A stretch of DNA of 64,000 nt from Aeromonas eucrenophila (GTDB taxonomy: Bacteria > Pseudomonadota > Gammaproteobacteria > Enterobacterales > Aeromonadaceae), in assembly GCF_000819865.1 (NCBI RefSeq), contig NZ_CDDF01000001.1, positions 471,981 to 535,980 of the forward strand, in the 5' to 3' direction. The notes under the pieces are model-generated. The model made no database searches, had not been told where the DNA came from, and worked only from the letters and a program-made list of their open reading frames with translations. This document shows, in pieces, positions 26,227-36,529 of the stretch; within the stretch, counting starts at the first letter, position 1; the number at the start of each line of letters is the position of its first letter. Position numbers and translations under genes: made by a program.

Positions 26227-26252
26227 AAAATGGCAGCCTTGGCTGCCATTTT
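26227..26252 (+). terminator. Bidirectional intrinsic terminator
   Basis: AAAATGGCAGCC and GGCTGCCATTTT make a perfect stem with a two-base loop and A/T tracts on both sides. It serves the symporter gene and the converging crotonase gene. Confidence 0.85.
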
Positions 26253-26267
26253 CTTTGGGGCTAGGCC

Positions 26268-27074
26268 CTAGAGCGCGTTGCGGCGCGGGCCGAACGGCAG
26301 GCGCCAACGAAACAGGCTGTTGAGGGTGGCGCGCCACTGGTTCGGCCGCCCCAGGATCTGTTTCTGCAAGCGGGTCTCTTCTTTGAGCATCACCTCGTCG
26401 CTGCGGGCCCAGGCCTGGGTGTAGAGCTGCTTGATCCCCGCCAGCGCGTCCGGCGACTTGGTGATGAGGGTGCGGGCAAACTCCCGCGCCTCGGCCAGGG
26501 GATCAGCGCAGACCCGGCTCACCAGGCCGAGCACCCTGGCCTCGCTGGCGTCACATTCACGCCCGCTCATGGCGAGCTCCATGGCGGTGTCTATCCCCAT
26601 CAGGTTGCGCAGGGTGACGCTACCGCTCATGTCGGGGATGATGCCCCACTTGATCTCCATCACCGAAAAGCGGCAATCCGGGGTGCTGAAGCGAAAATCG
26701 GCGCCGAGCGCTATCTGCAAGCCGCCACCGAAGCAGACCCCCTGAGTGACGACGATCACCGGCACCGGCAGCTGGTGCCAGCCATAGGCGACCCGCTGGG
26801 CCAGATTGGTGGCCTCGTCAGCCTCCCGTTTGAGGATCTCGAGGGCCGCCACCGGCTGCTTGAGCATGGATTTCACATCCAGCCCGGCGCAGAACGCCCG
26901 CCCCTCCCCGTGCAGGATCACCGCCCGCAAGCCTTTCTGCTGCTGCAACTGGGTGAGCGTCTCATCGATGGCGCCAAACATGGCCCTGTCCAGCGCGTTG
27001 AGCTTGTCTCCCCGCGCCAGCATCACCTCGGCGATGCCGTCCCGGATCTCGCACTTGACCCTTGGTTTATCCAT
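26268..27074 (-). CDS. Crotonase-family protein (enoyl-CoA hydratase/isomerase)
   Basis: A 268-residue crotonase-fold protein. It has GRAFCAGLDVKSML (first oxyanion segment), VTQGVCFGGGLQIALGADFR (second) and MEIKWGIIPDMSG, where the Glu/Asp arrangement resembles that of dienoyl-CoA isomerase-like or other non-hydratase members. It stands alone, divergent from the DUF294 gene, so pathway context is missing and the reaction is not assignable. AAGGAGGAGAGGGGAA before the ATG at 27074 decides the start. Confidence 0.85.
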   Translation of the reverse strand: MDKPRVKCEIRDGIAEVMLARGDKLNALDRAMFGAIDETLTQLQQQKGLRAVILHGEGRAFCAGLDVKSMLKQPVAALEILKREADEATNLAQRVAYGWHQLPVPVIVVTQGVCFGGGLQIALGADFRFSTPDCRFSVMEIKWGIIPDMSGSVTLRNLMGIDTAMELAMSGRECDASEARVLGLVSRVCADPLAEAREFARTLITKSPDALAGIKQLYTQAWARSDEVMLKEETRLQKQILGRPNQWRATLNSLFRWRLPFGPRRNAL

Positions 27075-27252
27075 TTCCCCTCTCCTCCTTGATATGGCAC
27101 TGGTCATACCACAACGTTACCAGACTGTTACCAGCGGGTACAGGGAGGCTAAGCCCCCTCTGCGACTAAAGTCGGCTGGTTCCTGTCTGGCGCCTTTGCC
27201 AGACTGGCGCTATTTCCCATGCCCCATGCCCCCGGCCGAGACGAGAATTGTC

Positions 27253-29040
27253 ATGACCATCTTGTTCAACTTCGACCGCCCGCCCTTCGATTGCCTCGAC
27301 GAACCGGCGCGCCAGCGACTCGGACAGAGCCTCAGCATCTGCTACTTTCGGGCCGGCCAGACGGTGCTGAGCCCGGGCGAAGCCCCGCCGGGCCTCTATC
27401 TCGTCATCAAGGGGGCGGTGGAGGAGTCGAGCCCCCACCAGTCATTCGGGGATTATGGTGAAGGGGACCTGTTCGACGTGCGCGCCCAGTTCGATGGCCA
27501 CTGTCGCCACCGTTTCGGCGCCCTGGAAGACTGCCTCTGCCAGCTCATTCCCCGCGCCGTGTTTCAGGGACTCTGCGCAGGCAACCCCGCCTTCGCCCGC
27601 TACTTCACCGCCAATCTGGCAGAGCGCCAGCGCGAGCAGGAGCGGCGCAGCCAGCTCGGCCAGCAGAACCTGGCGGAATTCATCCTGACCCGCATCGACA
27701 TCAGCCACCTGCAACCGCCCCTGCAACTCGGCAGGCACAGCAGCCTGCTCGCCGCGAGCGAAGCCATGGCCGCCCGTGGCACCGACTGTCTGATCTACCC
27801 GGCCCCCGACGGCAGCCTGAGCCTCGCGACCCGCAAGACCCTGCTGCACGCCCTGACCCTGCAAGGATTGCCGCTGACGACCCCCCTCACGCTCCTGACC
27901 CCGGCCCCCCTCATCGGTCTGCCGCTCGGCGGCTATCTGTTCGATGCCCTGCTGCTGATGACCCGCCATCGCATCAAGCGTCTGGTGGTCTGGCAAGGGC
28001 AGGAAGTGGCCGGCATTCTGCACCTGACCCAGGTGCTCGGGCTCTTCTCCGCCCACTCCCATGTGCTGACCCTGCGCATCGCCCGGGCAGACAGCCTGGA
28101 TGCTCTGGAGGCGGTCGCCAGGGAGCAGCAACAGCTGACCCGATCGCTGTTTGCCCAGGGGATCCACACCCTCTTTCTGATGAGGCTCATCGCCACCATC
28201 AACGAGCAGCTGATCGCCAAGGCCTTCGCCCTGGTGATCCCGCCCGAGGTGCAAGACAAGGTCTGCCTGCTGATGCTGGGCTCCGAGGGGCGCGGGGAGC
28301 AGATCCAGAAAACCGATCAGGACAACGCCCTGATCCTGCCAGATGGCCTGCACTGGCCAAGCCAGCAAACGGATCTCGCCGCGTTCAGCGCCCTGCTCGC
28401 GCGACTCGGCTACCCGCCCTGTCCGGGCCGGGTCATGGTCAGCAACCCCCAGTGGGTCAAGGAGGCGACCCAGTGGCGAGACGAGGTGGAGCGGGCCTGT
28501 GTCGTGGCGAGCGAAGGGGATCTGCTCTGGCTCGCCACCCTGGCCGACGCCCAGGCCATCGCCGGGCAGAGAGACCTGCTGGCCCCGCTCGCCCGCCAGT
28601 TGCGGATGCGGCTCGGCGACAGGCCCGACTTGCTGGCGGAGATGGCCCGCGCCGCCATCGCCTTTCACACCCCCCTCACCCTGTTCGGCCGGCTGGAGCA
28701 GGCCCCCGAGGGGCTGGATCTCAAGCGCGGCGGCCTGTTCCCGCTGGTGCACGGGCTGCGGGTGCTGGCGCTGGAGGCGGGCATATTGGAGACATCGACC
28801 CTGGGTCGCATCGAGGCGCTGGTCTCTGCGGGCCGGCTCAGCCACGACTATGGCGCCAACTTGGCGGAGGCGTTTCGGCTCTTTATCCGGCTGCGACTCG
28901 GCGGACAGCTCAAGGCGGGGGACCATAGGGTGCAGGTGGATGCCCTCAGCCACGGGGACAGGGATCTGCTGCGCCACGCCCTGCACCAGGTGAAGAAGTT
29001 TCAGCAGTGGCTGGGCGTCCACTTTCGGTTGCGGCAATGA
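27253..29040 (+). CDS. DUF294 nucleotidyltransferase-like signalling protein with cyclic-nucleotide-binding and CBS domains
   Basis: A 595-residue cytosolic protein. An N-terminal cNMP-binding-like domain (about 1-120, FRAGQTVLSPGEAPPGLYLV) is followed by a CBS-like pair (about 140-280) and a DUF294 nucleotidyltransferase domain with LGSEGRGEQIQKTDQDNAL (about 340-358), where the G-S and D-x-D metal residues are kept, then a DUF294_C domain. Such proteins commonly stand beside acetate permease genes, as here, and are thought to regulate acetate metabolism; the activity is inferred. The ATG at 27253 is the best fit though its ribosome site is weak. The stop overlaps the next start (ATGA). Confidence 0.85.
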   Translation: MTILFNFDRPPFDCLDEPARQRLGQSLSICYFRAGQTVLSPGEAPPGLYLVIKGAVEESSPHQSFGDYGEGDLFDVRAQFDGHCRHRFGALEDCLCQLIPRAVFQGLCAGNPAFARYFTANLAERQREQERRSQLGQQNLAEFILTRIDISHLQPPLQLGRHSSLLAASEAMAARGTDCLIYPAPDGSLSLATRKTLLHALTLQGLPLTTPLTLLTPAPLIGLPLGGYLFDALLLMTRHRIKRLVVWQGQEVAGILHLTQVLGLFSAHSHVLTLRIARADSLDALEAVAREQQQLTRSLFAQGIHTLFLMRLIATINEQLIAKAFALVIPPEVQDKVCLLMLGSEGRGEQIQKTDQDNALILPDGLHWPSQQTDLAAFSALLARLGYPPCPGRVMVSNPQWVKEATQWRDEVERACVVASEGDLLWLATLADAQAIAGQRDLLAPLARQLRMRLGDRPDLLAEMARAAIAFHTPLTLFGRLEQAPEGLDLKRGGLFPLVHGLRVLALEAGILETSTLGRIEALVSAGRLSHDYGANLAEAFRLFIRLRLGGQLKAGDHRVQVDALSHGDRDLLRHALHQVKKFQQWLGVHFRLRQ

Positions 29041-29669
29041 CGCCCTGGCACCAGTGGCGTCGACGCTGGTACGGCCGTGCCTTTCGCCACGGGGAGTTCG
29101 CCCCGCTGTTTGGTGACGCCCCGGCCGATGAGTGGGTGGCCCTCGATTTGGAGACCACGAGCCTGGATCCCGAGCGGGCCGAGATAGTGTCCATCGGTGC
29201 GGTGCGCATTCAGGGCAACCGGCTGCTGACTGGAGAGGCACTCTCCCTGCGGGTGTTGCCCCCCGCCAGCCTGAACGAGCAGTCGGTGGTGATCCACGGC
29301 CTGCGCCATCAGGATCTGCGGCACGGCTTGGCGCTGGAGGTCGCGCTGCGCCAGTTGCTGGCCTTTATCGGCCCCCGTGAACTGGTGGGTTACCACATCG
29401 CCTATGACTTGCGGATCCTCAATCTGGCCTGCCAGCGGCGGTGGGGCCTGCACCTGCCCCAGCCCGGTATAGAGGTGAGCCGCCTCTACCACGACAGGCT
29501 CTATCGCCGCTACCCGGACGCCGCCATCGATCTACACCTGGCCGCCATCAGCAGCCATCTGGGGCTGCCTGCCCTGCCCCCTCACGACGCCCTGAGCGAT
29601 GCCATCACCGCCGCCCTCATCTTCTTGCGCCTGCGCCATGGCGGACCCCTGACTTATCCCAAAGTCTAA
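29037..29669 (+). CDS. DnaQ-like 3'-5' exonuclease
   Basis: A 210-residue DEDDh exonuclease-fold protein. Motif I is ALDLETTSLDP (Asp37, Glu39), motif II is GYHIAYDLRIL with its Asp, and motif III is PPHDALSDAI with the His and Asp of the DEDDh class. It resembles the epsilon/PolC-type exonucleases. It is translationally coupled to the DUF294 gene and precedes the acetate permease pair, an association repeated in other gammaproteobacteria, but its role there is unknown. Confidence 0.88.
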   Translation: MTPWHQWRRRWYGRAFRHGEFAPLFGDAPADEWVALDLETTSLDPERAEIVSIGAVRIQGNRLLTGEALSLRVLPPASLNEQSVVIHGLRHQDLRHGLALEVALRQLLAFIGPRELVGYHIAYDLRILNLACQRRWGLHLPQPGIEVSRLYHDRLYRRYPDAAIDLHLAAISSHLGLPALPPHDALSDAITAALIFLRLRHGGPLTYPKV

Positions 29670-29776
29670 TTGCCGACCAATAACATTTAATTCACATTTT
29701 CATTACATGAGCAGGCCTCCTGCTCGGTAGGGACAACCTTCATTCACAGCTGACACAACCGTCACGGAGAACTGCA

Positions 29777-30088
29777 ATGGAACAGCAACGCTATCTGAGG
29801 ATCCAGCAAGATCCCAACTTTCAGGAGTTGGTCGCCAAGCGCCAGCGCTTCGCCTGGACCCTCTCCATCCTGATGCTGGGGCTCTACCTGGCGTTTATCC
29901 TGCTCATCGCCTTCGCCCCCGGCTGGCTCGGCACCCCCCTGAGCGAAGGCTCCTCCATCACCCGCGGCATCCCGGTCGGAGTGGGCTTGATCCTCTCCTC
30001 CTTCGTGCTGACCGGCATCTACGTGTTCCGGGCCAACGGCGAGTTTGACGAATTGAATCAGAAGATCCTCAAGGGAGTGCAATCATGA
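29777..30088 (+). CDS. yjcH: DUF485 membrane protein, partner of ActP
   Basis: A 103-residue protein with two membrane helices (about 30-52 and 66-88). DUF485 proteins are encoded directly before acetate permease ActP, as here, where the ATGA overlap (30085-30088) couples the two. It is likely an accessory subunit or stabiliser of the permease. CACGGAGAACTGCA gives the ribosome site of the ATG at 29777. Confidence 0.9.
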   Translation: MEQQRYLRIQQDPNFQELVAKRQRFAWTLSILMLGLYLAFILLIAFAPGWLGTPLSEGSSITRGIPVGVGLILSSFVLTGIYVFRANGEFDELNQKILKGVQS

Positions 30089-31740
30089 AAGGCAAGTCTC
30101 TGCTGCTGCTCGGCGGCCTCATCTCCACTCCCTTGCTGGCGGCCGATGCGCTGACCGGCGAGGTGCAACGCCAGCCTCTGAACGTGCCGGCCATCGTCAT
30201 GTTCGTGGCCTTCGTGGCCGCCACCCTGTTCATCACCTACTGGGCCTCCAAGCGCAACCGCTCGGCCTCGGATTACTATGCCGCCGGCGGGCGCATCACC
30301 GGCTTCCAGAATGGCCTGGCCATCGCCGGCGACTACATGTCCGCCGCCTCCTTCCTCGGCATCTCCGCCCTGGTCTACACCTCGGGCTATGACGGCCTCA
30401 TCTACTCCATCGGCTTCCTGGTGGGCTGGCCCATCATCCTGTTCCTGATCGCGGAGCGGCTGCGCAACCTCGGCAAGTACACCTTCGCCGACGTGGCCTC
30501 CTATCGCCTCAAGCAGACCTCGGTGCGCACCCTCTCCGCCAGCGGTTCCCTGGTGGTGGTCGCCCTCTACCTGATCGCCCAGATGGTCGGTGCCGGCAAG
30601 CTCATCGAGCTCTTGTTCGGCCTGCAATACCACATCGCCGTGGTGCTGGTCGGCATACTGATGGTGCTCTACGTGCTGTTTGGCGGCATGCTGGCCACCA
30701 CCTGGGTGCAGATCATCAAGGCGGTGATGCTGCTCTCCGGTGCCAGCTTCATGGCCATCATGGTGATGAAGTCCGTCAACTTCGACATCGGCGCCCTGTT
30801 CAGCGAGGCCGTCAAGGTGCACGCCAATGGCGCCGCCATCATGAGCCCGGGCGGTCTGGTGGCCGATCCCATCTCCGCCATCTCGCTGGGTCTGGCACTG
30901 ATGTTCGGCACCGCCGGCCTGCCCCACATCCTGATGCGTTTCTTCACCGTGAGTGATGCCAAGGAAGCCCGCAAATCGGTGTTCTACGCCACCGGCTTCA
31001 TCGGTTACTTCTACATCCTGACCTTCATCATCGGCTTTGGCGCCATCCTGCTGGTCAGCACCAACCCGGACTTCAAGGACGCCACCGGCGCCCTGCTCGG
31101 CGGCACCAACATGGCGGCCGTTCACCTGGCCGATGCGGTTGGCGGCAGCCTGTTCCTCGGCTTCATCTCCGCCGTGGCCTTCGCCACTATACTGGCGGTG
31201 GTCGCCGGTCTGACCCTGGCGGGTGCCTCCGCGGTGTCCCATGACCTCTATGCCTGCGTGCTGAAGAACGGCAAGGCCAACGAAGCCGATGAACTGCGCG
31301 TCTCCAAGATGACCACCCTGGTACTGGGGGTGGTTGCCATCGGTCTTGGCATCCTGTTCGAGAAGCAGAACATCGCCTTCATGGTGGGCCTGGCCTTCTC
31401 CATCGCGGCGAGCTGCAACTTCCCGGTGCTGTTCCTCTCGATGTTCTGGTCACGCCTGAGCACCCGTGGCGCCGTCTACGGCGGTTGGCTGGGTCTCATC
31501 AGCGCCGTGACCCTGATGATCCTGGGCCCCACCATCTGGGTGAAGGTACTGGGTCACACCGAGGCGATCTTCCCCTACGAATACCCTGCGCTCTTCTCCA
31601 TGGCGCTGGCCTTCGTCGGGATCTGGTTCTTCTCGGTGACCGACAAGTCCCAGAACGCGGCCGACGAACACACCAAGTTCTTCCCGCAGTTCGTGCGCTC
31701 CCAGACCGGGCTCGGTGCCTCCGGCGCCAGCGCCCACTGA
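30085..31740 (+). CDS. actP: Cation/acetate symporter
   Basis: A 551-residue sodium:solute symporter (SSS family) with an N-terminal signal-like segment (1-20) and about thirteen helices. Characteristic stretches are [20 protein letters not shown] (about 53-72), [15 protein letters not shown] (76-90) and [20 protein letters not shown] (about 273-292). ActP takes up acetate and other short carboxylates at low concentration. Translation is coupled to yjcH. The acetyl-CoA synthetase gene often found with it is not in this window. Confidence 0.95.
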   Translation: MKGKSLLLLGGLISTPLLAADALTGEVQRQPLNVPAIVMFVAFVAATLFITYWASKRNRSASDYYAAGGRITGFQNGLAIAGDYMSAASFLGISALVYTSGYDGLIYSIGFLVGWPIILFLIAERLRNLGKYTFADVASYRLKQTSVRTLSASGSLVVVALYLIAQMVGAGKLIELLFGLQYHIAVVLVGILMVLYVLFGGMLATTWVQIIKAVMLLSGASFMAIMVMKSVNFDIGALFSEAVKVHANGAAIMSPGGLVADPISAISLGLALMFGTAGLPHILMRFFTVSDAKEARKSVFYATGFIGYFYILTFIIGFGAILLVSTNPDFKDATGALLGGTNMAAVHLADAVGGSLFLGFISAVAFATILAVVAGLTLAGASAVSHDLYACVLKNGKANEADELRVSKMTTLVLGVVAIGLGILFEKQNIAFMVGLAFSIAASCNFPVLFLSMFWSRLSTRGAVYGGWLGLISAVTLMILGPTIWVKVLGHTEAIFPYEYPALFSMALAFVGIWFFSVTDKSQNAADEHTKFFPQFVRSQTGLGASGASAH

Positions 31741-31759
31741 TGCAATGTTGTCTCTCTCC

Positions 31760-31784
31760 AAGCCGGCCCTGTGCCGGCTTTTTT
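31760..31784 (+). terminator. Intrinsic terminator of actP operon
   Basis: AAGCCGG and CCGGCTT form a stem followed by TTTTTT, 20 bases after the actP stop. Confidence 0.85.
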
Positions 31785-31895
31785 CATACTCCCTTGCCCC
31801 CCATGCAATAGCGCCAGATCACAGTTCTTGCTAAAACTTTCGGCGGATCTGTGCCATAATGCGCGCCATTTGACAGACCAACCGGGACATCTCCT

Positions 31896-33488
31896 TTGTT
31901 AAGCAGCAATAACATCACCATGCAGTTCGGCGCCAAGCCGTTGTTTGAGAACATCAGCGTCAAGTTTGGCGGCGGCAACCGCTACGGCCTCATCGGCGCC
32001 AACGGCTGTGGCAAGTCCACCTTTATGAAGATCCTCGGCGGCGACCTTGAGCCCACTGGCGGTAATGTGAGCCTGGACGTCAACGAGCGCATCGGTAAGT
32101 TGCGCCAGGATCAGTTCGCCTACGAAGAGATGCGCGTGCTGGACGTGGTCATGATGGGCCACGTCGAGCTGTGGGCCGCCATCGCCGAGCGCGATGCCAT
32201 CTACGCGAACCTGGAAGCCACCGACGACGACTACATGCGTGCCGCCGAGCTGGAAGGCACCGTCGCCGAATTCGACGGCTACACCGCCGAAGCGCGCGCG
32301 GGTGAATTGCTGCTGGGCGCCGGTATCCCCATCGAGCAGCACAACGGCCCCATGAGTGAAGTGGCACCGGGCTGGAAACTGCGGGTGCTGCTGGCACAGG
32401 CGCTGTTCTCCAATCCCGACATCCTGTTGCTGGACGAACCGACCAACAACCTGGACATCAACACCATTCGCTGGCTGGAGCAGGTGCTCAACGATCGTGA
32501 AAGCACCATGATCATCATCTCTCACGACCGTCACTTCCTGAACTCCGTCTGTACTCATATGGCGGATCTGGACTACGGCGAGCTGCGCGTCTACCCGGGC
32601 AACTACGACGAGTACATGACCGCGGCCACCCAGGCCCGCGAGCGTCTGCTCTCCGACAACGCCAAGAAGAAGGCCCAGATTGCCGACTTGCAATCCTTCG
32701 TCTCTCGTTTCAGCGCCAACGCCTCCAAGTCCAGCCAGGCAACGTCCCGCTTGAAGCAGATCGACAAGATCAAGATTGAGGAAGTGAAGGTCTCCAGCCG
32801 TCAGAACCCCTTCATCCGCTTCGAGCAGGAGAAGAAGCTGTACCGCAACATCCTGGAAGTGGAAGGGGTATCCAAGGGCTACGGTGAAACACCGCTGTTC
32901 AAGGGCCTCAGCATGATGCTGGAAGTGGGCGAGAAGGTCGCCATTCTGGGTACCAACGGTATCGGTAAATCCACCCTGATCAAGACCCTGATGGGCGAGC
33001 TGGCACCGGACAGCGGCACCATCAAGTGGTCCGAAAACGCCCAGATCGGTTACTACGCCCAGGATCACGCCGAAGACTTCGACACCGATCTCAACGTGTT
33101 TGACTGGATGACCCAGTGGAAACAGCCCAACGAAGACGAGCAGGCGGTGCGCTCCATCCTGGGTCGTCTGCTGTTCACCCAGGACGACATCAAGAAGCCG
33201 GTCAAGGTGCTCTCCGGTGGCGAACAGGGTCGCATGCTGTTCGGCAAGCTGATGATGCAGCGCCCCAACATCCTGATCATGGATGAGCCGACCAACCACC
33301 TGGACATGGAATCTATCGAATCCTTGAACATGGCGCTCGAGATGTACCAAGGGACCCTGATCTTCGTCTCCCACGACCGCGAGTTCGTCTCCTCCCTGGC
33401 GACCCGCATCATGGAACTGACCGAGAACGGCATCCGCGACTTCGGCGGTACCTACGAGGATTACCTGCGTACTCAAGGCGTGGTGTAA
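31896..33488 (+). CDS. ybiT: ABC-F family ATPase YbiT
   Basis: A 530-residue soluble protein with two ABC ATPase domains and no membrane part, the ABC-F type that acts on ribosomes. Walker A motifs are GANGCGKS (about 37-44) and GTNGIGKS (about 352-359), the signature motifs SEVAPG and LSGGEQGR, and Walker [13 protein letters not shown] and [12 protein letters not shown]. The order and the linker [15 protein letters not shown] match E. coli YbiT closely. The start is TTG at 31896: it aligns with the E. coli first residue, while the first ATG (31920) would cut into the first beta strand. Confidence 0.94.
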   Translation: MLSSNNITMQFGAKPLFENISVKFGGGNRYGLIGANGCGKSTFMKILGGDLEPTGGNVSLDVNERIGKLRQDQFAYEEMRVLDVVMMGHVELWAAIAERDAIYANLEATDDDYMRAAELEGTVAEFDGYTAEARAGELLLGAGIPIEQHNGPMSEVAPGWKLRVLLAQALFSNPDILLLDEPTNNLDINTIRWLEQVLNDRESTMIIISHDRHFLNSVCTHMADLDYGELRVYPGNYDEYMTAATQARERLLSDNAKKKAQIADLQSFVSRFSANASKSSQATSRLKQIDKIKIEEVKVSSRQNPFIRFEQEKKLYRNILEVEGVSKGYGETPLFKGLSMMLEVGEKVAILGTNGIGKSTLIKTLMGELAPDSGTIKWSENAQIGYYAQDHAEDFDTDLNVFDWMTQWKQPNEDEQAVRSILGRLLFTQDDIKKPVKVLSGGEQGRMLFGKLMMQRPNILIMDEPTNHLDMESIESLNMALEMYQGTLIFVSHDREFVSSLATRIMELTENGIRDFGGTYEDYLRTQGVV

Positions 33489-33516
33489 ACATCCTCCCCC
33501 GCACTCATCCAATGCA

Positions 33517-33546
33517 AACCGGCGCCCATGGGCGCCGGTTTTTTAT
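33517..33546 (+). terminator. Intrinsic terminator of ybiT
   Basis: A perfect CGGCGCCC/GGGCGCCG stem with a TTTTTTATT tail follows the stop by about 30 bases. Confidence 0.88.
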
Positions 33547-33900
33547 TGCCTCCGAACTGCTGCCTGCAAGCCCATATAGCAGCCTGCAGGTTTGTCCAAG
33601 ACAGGTATGGATGCTACTCGCAGTACTCACAGGTGCCGCGCCCCCCAGATCGATACGGATGCGGCTCGTGGCGCCCAGAGGCTCTCGCGCGCTCCCATAC
33701 CAGCACTGATTATCCTAGCAGCGCCCGTGCATCCGATTGGCATTCAAGCTCCCATCGACTTGCACCCAGCCGATTCTTGATCGGCAGGCATCATCCCCAC
33801 GGCGCCGACATCTGCCCCATGCCCCTTGAGTGACATATAACATCTGCATATTGAGTACATTGACGATGGATAACGCCATAAAATCTATATTTTATAGATA
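33547..33900. other. Non-coding region between ybiT and ppiD
   Basis: About 350 bases between two convergent terminators. No credible gene was found. The DNA becomes A/T-rich toward ppiD (ATCTATATTTTATAGAT near 33883-33899). A pair of loosely similar segments near 33605 and 33652 (each containing GAT/GGT-A-CGGATGC or TATGGATGC) is too weak to call a repeat. Confidence 0.5.
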
Positions 33901-33930
33901 AAAAAACGGCCCCATAGTGGGGCCGTTTTC
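33901..33930 (-). terminator. Intrinsic terminator of ppiD
   Basis: ACGGCCCC and GGGGCCGT form an eight-base-pair stem; in the minus direction it is followed by TTTTTT. Confidence 0.88.
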
Positions 33931-33950
33931 GATGGCGTGCGATGTCGGGT

Positions 33951-35864
33951 TTATTCGACGGCCGCTTCCACGTCGGTGAAGTACTCGATCTTCGCGGTCT
34001 TGCGCAGCTCGTCGATCAGCGACTTGTAGGAGGCCTGTGCCTTGCCTTGGCCAAGCTGGCCTTGCAGCAGGCTGACCATCTGGGACGGCTCCTTGGTCAC
34101 GTTGACCTTGTCCAGCGCCACCACAACCCGATCGCCATTGGCTTCGGCGACCAGCTCCACGCTCGGCTTGCCATCCTTCGGATGGGGCATGCGGAAGGCT
34201 TGGGCCAGCAGGTTCTGATCCATGTCCTGAGTGAAGCGAGCGACGCCGTTATGGGTCTCCACTTTGGCACCCAGTGCGGTCAAGTCGGCCTGGATGTCTT
34301 CACCCGCGTGCAGCTTGTCCAGCAGGGCCTGCGCCTTGCTGCGCGCCACTTCGCTCGCCTTGTCGTGCTTGATGGCCGCAATCACCTGCTCCTTGATCTC
34401 CGCCAGCGGCTTGGCGGCCTTCGGCTGGTGACCCATGATGTGCAGCACCAGCGCCTTGCCATCTGCCAGTTCAATCACATCGGAGTTGGTGTTGTCATCG
34501 CGCAGCTGTTCGGAGAACGCCACCGCCAGCACCTTGGGATCATTGAGCGGTGCTGCCGCATCGGCCTGACTGAAGTAGTCAGAGGAGATGACCTTCAGGC
34601 CCATGGTCTCGGCGGTGAGATCCAGCGAGTCCGGGTTTTCGAAGCTGCTGTCGGCCATCTTCTGCTGCAGGGCAAAGAACTGCTCCTTGGCCTTGTCGGC
34701 TTGCAGACGGCTGATGGTTTCGCTCATCACATCGGCAAACGGCTTGGTCTGAGCAGGCTCGACGGCTAGCAGCTTGATGACGTGGAAGCCAAACGGGCTC
34801 TTCACCACGCCAGAGAGATCGCCGGCCTTGGCCAGCTCGAAGGCGGCCTTCTCGAAGGTAGGATCCATGACCCCTTTCTCGAACCAGTCCAGCTCGCCGC
34901 CCTTCTTGGCGGAGAAGGTATCGGAGGAGTTGGCCTTGGCCAGCGCGGCGAAGTCTTCACCGCCCTTGGCTTTCGCCAGCAACTCGCTCGCCTTCTGCTC
35001 GGCGGCTTTCTCATCCTTGCCAAACGGGATCAGGATGTGTGCCACCTGGCGACGCTCGGCACGCTGGAACTGGTCCTGGTGCTGATCGTAGTAATCCTGG
35101 GCATCCTGTTCGCTGACCTTGATGTCTTTGCTCAAGGTGGCGGCGTCCAGCAGCAGGTAGTCGACCTTGACCTTCTCGTCGTTCATGAAGCGGGCGCTGT
35201 TGGCCTTGTAGAACTGATCTACCTCGGCGTCGGTCACCTCGACCTCATTCATGTAAGCGGCGGCGCTCAGACGCACCAGGCGCAGATCACGGGTCTGGTT
35301 GTAGAGTCGGTCGAGCTGCTCGGCTTCACCCTTGAGCGCAAATTCGGAGCCCAGCAGGGCACCCATCAGTTGCTGACGCACCATGTCCTGGCGCAGGGAG
35401 TCACGGAACATCTCCGGCGTCATGCCGGCGCGGCGGATCAGCTGCAGATAGCGCTCGTTGTTGAACTTGCCGTCTTCGACAAACTCCGGCATGGCGACGA
35501 TGGCCTGCTTGATCTGCTCGTCGCTGACGCGCAGGCCGAGTTCGCGGGCCTTGCCATCGATCAGCGCCTGATCGATCAACCGGTCCAGCACACCACGGCG
35601 GAACTGTTTCATGTAATCGGGGTTGGCAGCCATCTGATTGAAGGCCTCACCCATTTGAGATTCCATGCGGGCCCGCTCGTTGCGATAGGCATTCTCCAGT
35701 GCGGGAGCACTGATGTCATTGCCGTTGACGGTAGCGGGGGCGGTACGTGCCGGGCCATTGAGGTAGCTGCCTACCCCGGCCAAGGCAAAGGAGAGGATGA
35801 TCAGGCCCAAGATAACCTTGGCTACCTTGCCCTGCGCCCCTTCGCGTAGTTTATCCAACATCAT
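33951..35864 (-). CDS. ppiD: Periplasmic folding chaperone PpiD (SurA-like)
   Basis: A 637-residue membrane-anchored chaperone. One N-terminal helix (about 15-35, KVILGLIILSFALAGVGSYL) is followed by SurA-N-like segments and a parvulin-type rotamase domain (about 265-360, with VAHILIPFG and GGELDWFEKGVM), and a second helical part. PpiD works at the periplasmic side of the Sec translocon. The ATG ATG pair at 35864/35861 gives the E. coli-like start MLDKLREGAQG. It lies directly downstream of hupB as in E. coli. Confidence 0.95.
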   Translation of the reverse strand: MMLDKLREGAQGKVAKVILGLIILSFALAGVGSYLNGPARTAPATVNGNDISAPALENAYRNERARMESQMGEAFNQMAANPDYMKQFRRGVLDRLIDQALIDGKARELGLRVSDEQIKQAIVAMPEFVEDGKFNNERYLQLIRRAGMTPEMFRDSLRQDMVRQQLMGALLGSEFALKGEAEQLDRLYNQTRDLRLVRLSAAAYMNEVEVTDAEVDQFYKANSARFMNDEKVKVDYLLLDAATLSKDIKVSEQDAQDYYDQHQDQFQRAERRQVAHILIPFGKDEKAAEQKASELLAKAKGGEDFAALAKANSSDTFSAKKGGELDWFEKGVMDPTFEKAAFELAKAGDLSGVVKSPFGFHVIKLLAVEPAQTKPFADVMSETISRLQADKAKEQFFALQQKMADSSFENPDSLDLTAETMGLKVISSDYFSQADAAAPLNDPKVLAVAFSEQLRDDNTNSDVIELADGKALVLHIMGHQPKAAKPLAEIKEQVIAAIKHDKASEVARSKAQALLDKLHAGEDIQADLTALGAKVETHNGVARFTQDMDQNLLAQAFRMPHPKDGKPSVELVAEANGDRVVVALDKVNVTKEPSQMVSLLQGQLGQGKAQASYKSLIDELRKTAKIEYFTDVEAAVE

Positions 35865-35901
35865 GTTTGTACTTATGCTCCCGAACTCGATGGGCGTAAA
35901 T

Positions 35902-35933
35902 AATGAAAAGGCGCACCGATTGCGATGCGCCTT
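35902..35933 (-). terminator. Intrinsic terminator of hupB
   Basis: AAGGCGCA and TGCGCCTT pair around a ten-base loop. On the minus strand TTTTCATTA follows. Confidence 0.7.
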
Positions 35934-36016
35934 GGTCAATCAGTATGAGGGAGAGCCCTCTCACTTGTCTGGTCTGCGACCAAGGACGGTGGCCGATGTT
36001 GAAATCAGCGCCCGGC

Positions 36017-36289
36017 TTAGTTGACCGCGTCTTTCAGGGCCTTGCCGGCTTTGAAGGCAGGAACTTTACCGGCGGCGATTTCGATGGTCGCACCAGTTTG
36101 CGGGTTGCGGCCAGAACGAGCGGCACGCTCGCGAACAGCGAAAGTACCGAAACCAACCAGAGCAACCTGGTCACCCTCTTTCAGAGCTTCACCTACCGCA
36201 TCGATGAAGGCATCCAGCGCACGGCCAGCAGCGGCTTTGGAGATATCAGCACCGTCTGCAATCTTGTCAATCAGTTGAGATTTATTCAC
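36017..36289 (-). CDS. hupB: DNA-binding protein HU-beta
   Basis: A 90-residue HU-family nucleoid protein, exactly the usual length. [20 protein letters not shown] begins the dimerisation helices, and [20 protein letters not shown] is the DNA-embracing arm with its Pro tip, ending [14 protein letters not shown] bends and compacts DNA. Its location between lon and ppiD identifies it as the beta chain. Confidence 0.97.
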   Translation of the reverse strand: MNKSQLIDKIADGADISKAAAGRALDAFIDAVGEALKEGDQVALVGFGTFAVRERAARSGRNPQTGATIEIAAGKVPAFKAGKALKDAVN

Positions 36290-36501
36290 TCTTATTTTCC
36301 CCTTTTATCGAACATCGCTGCGGCGCTGATTTCCCTGGCCACAACAAGTGGAGGTTTTATAACAAGCCTCCTGATCAGTTGCAAGTGACAATCTGGCGCA
36401 AACCCGCGCCACATCACGCATTGCGACTCATCATGAGTACCCGATCGGTGGTCAAGGCTACTTCCGTTATCCGGCGCATGCAAGCCTTAACCACCTCCCG
36501 A

Positions 36502-36523
36502 ATGCGCCAAATTTGCGGCGCAT
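36502..36523 (-). terminator. Hairpin downstream of lon
   Basis: ATGCGCC and GGCGCAT pair just after the lon stop codon. There is no clear T run, so termination strength is uncertain. Confidence 0.4.
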
Positions 36524-36529
36524 CAACAT

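Noticed and set aside
33528-33833. A 101-codon frame after ybiT with a twice-seen DRYGC
   Set aside because: It starts inside the ybiT terminator, lacks a ribosome site and has no protein-like composition; the repeat is too short.
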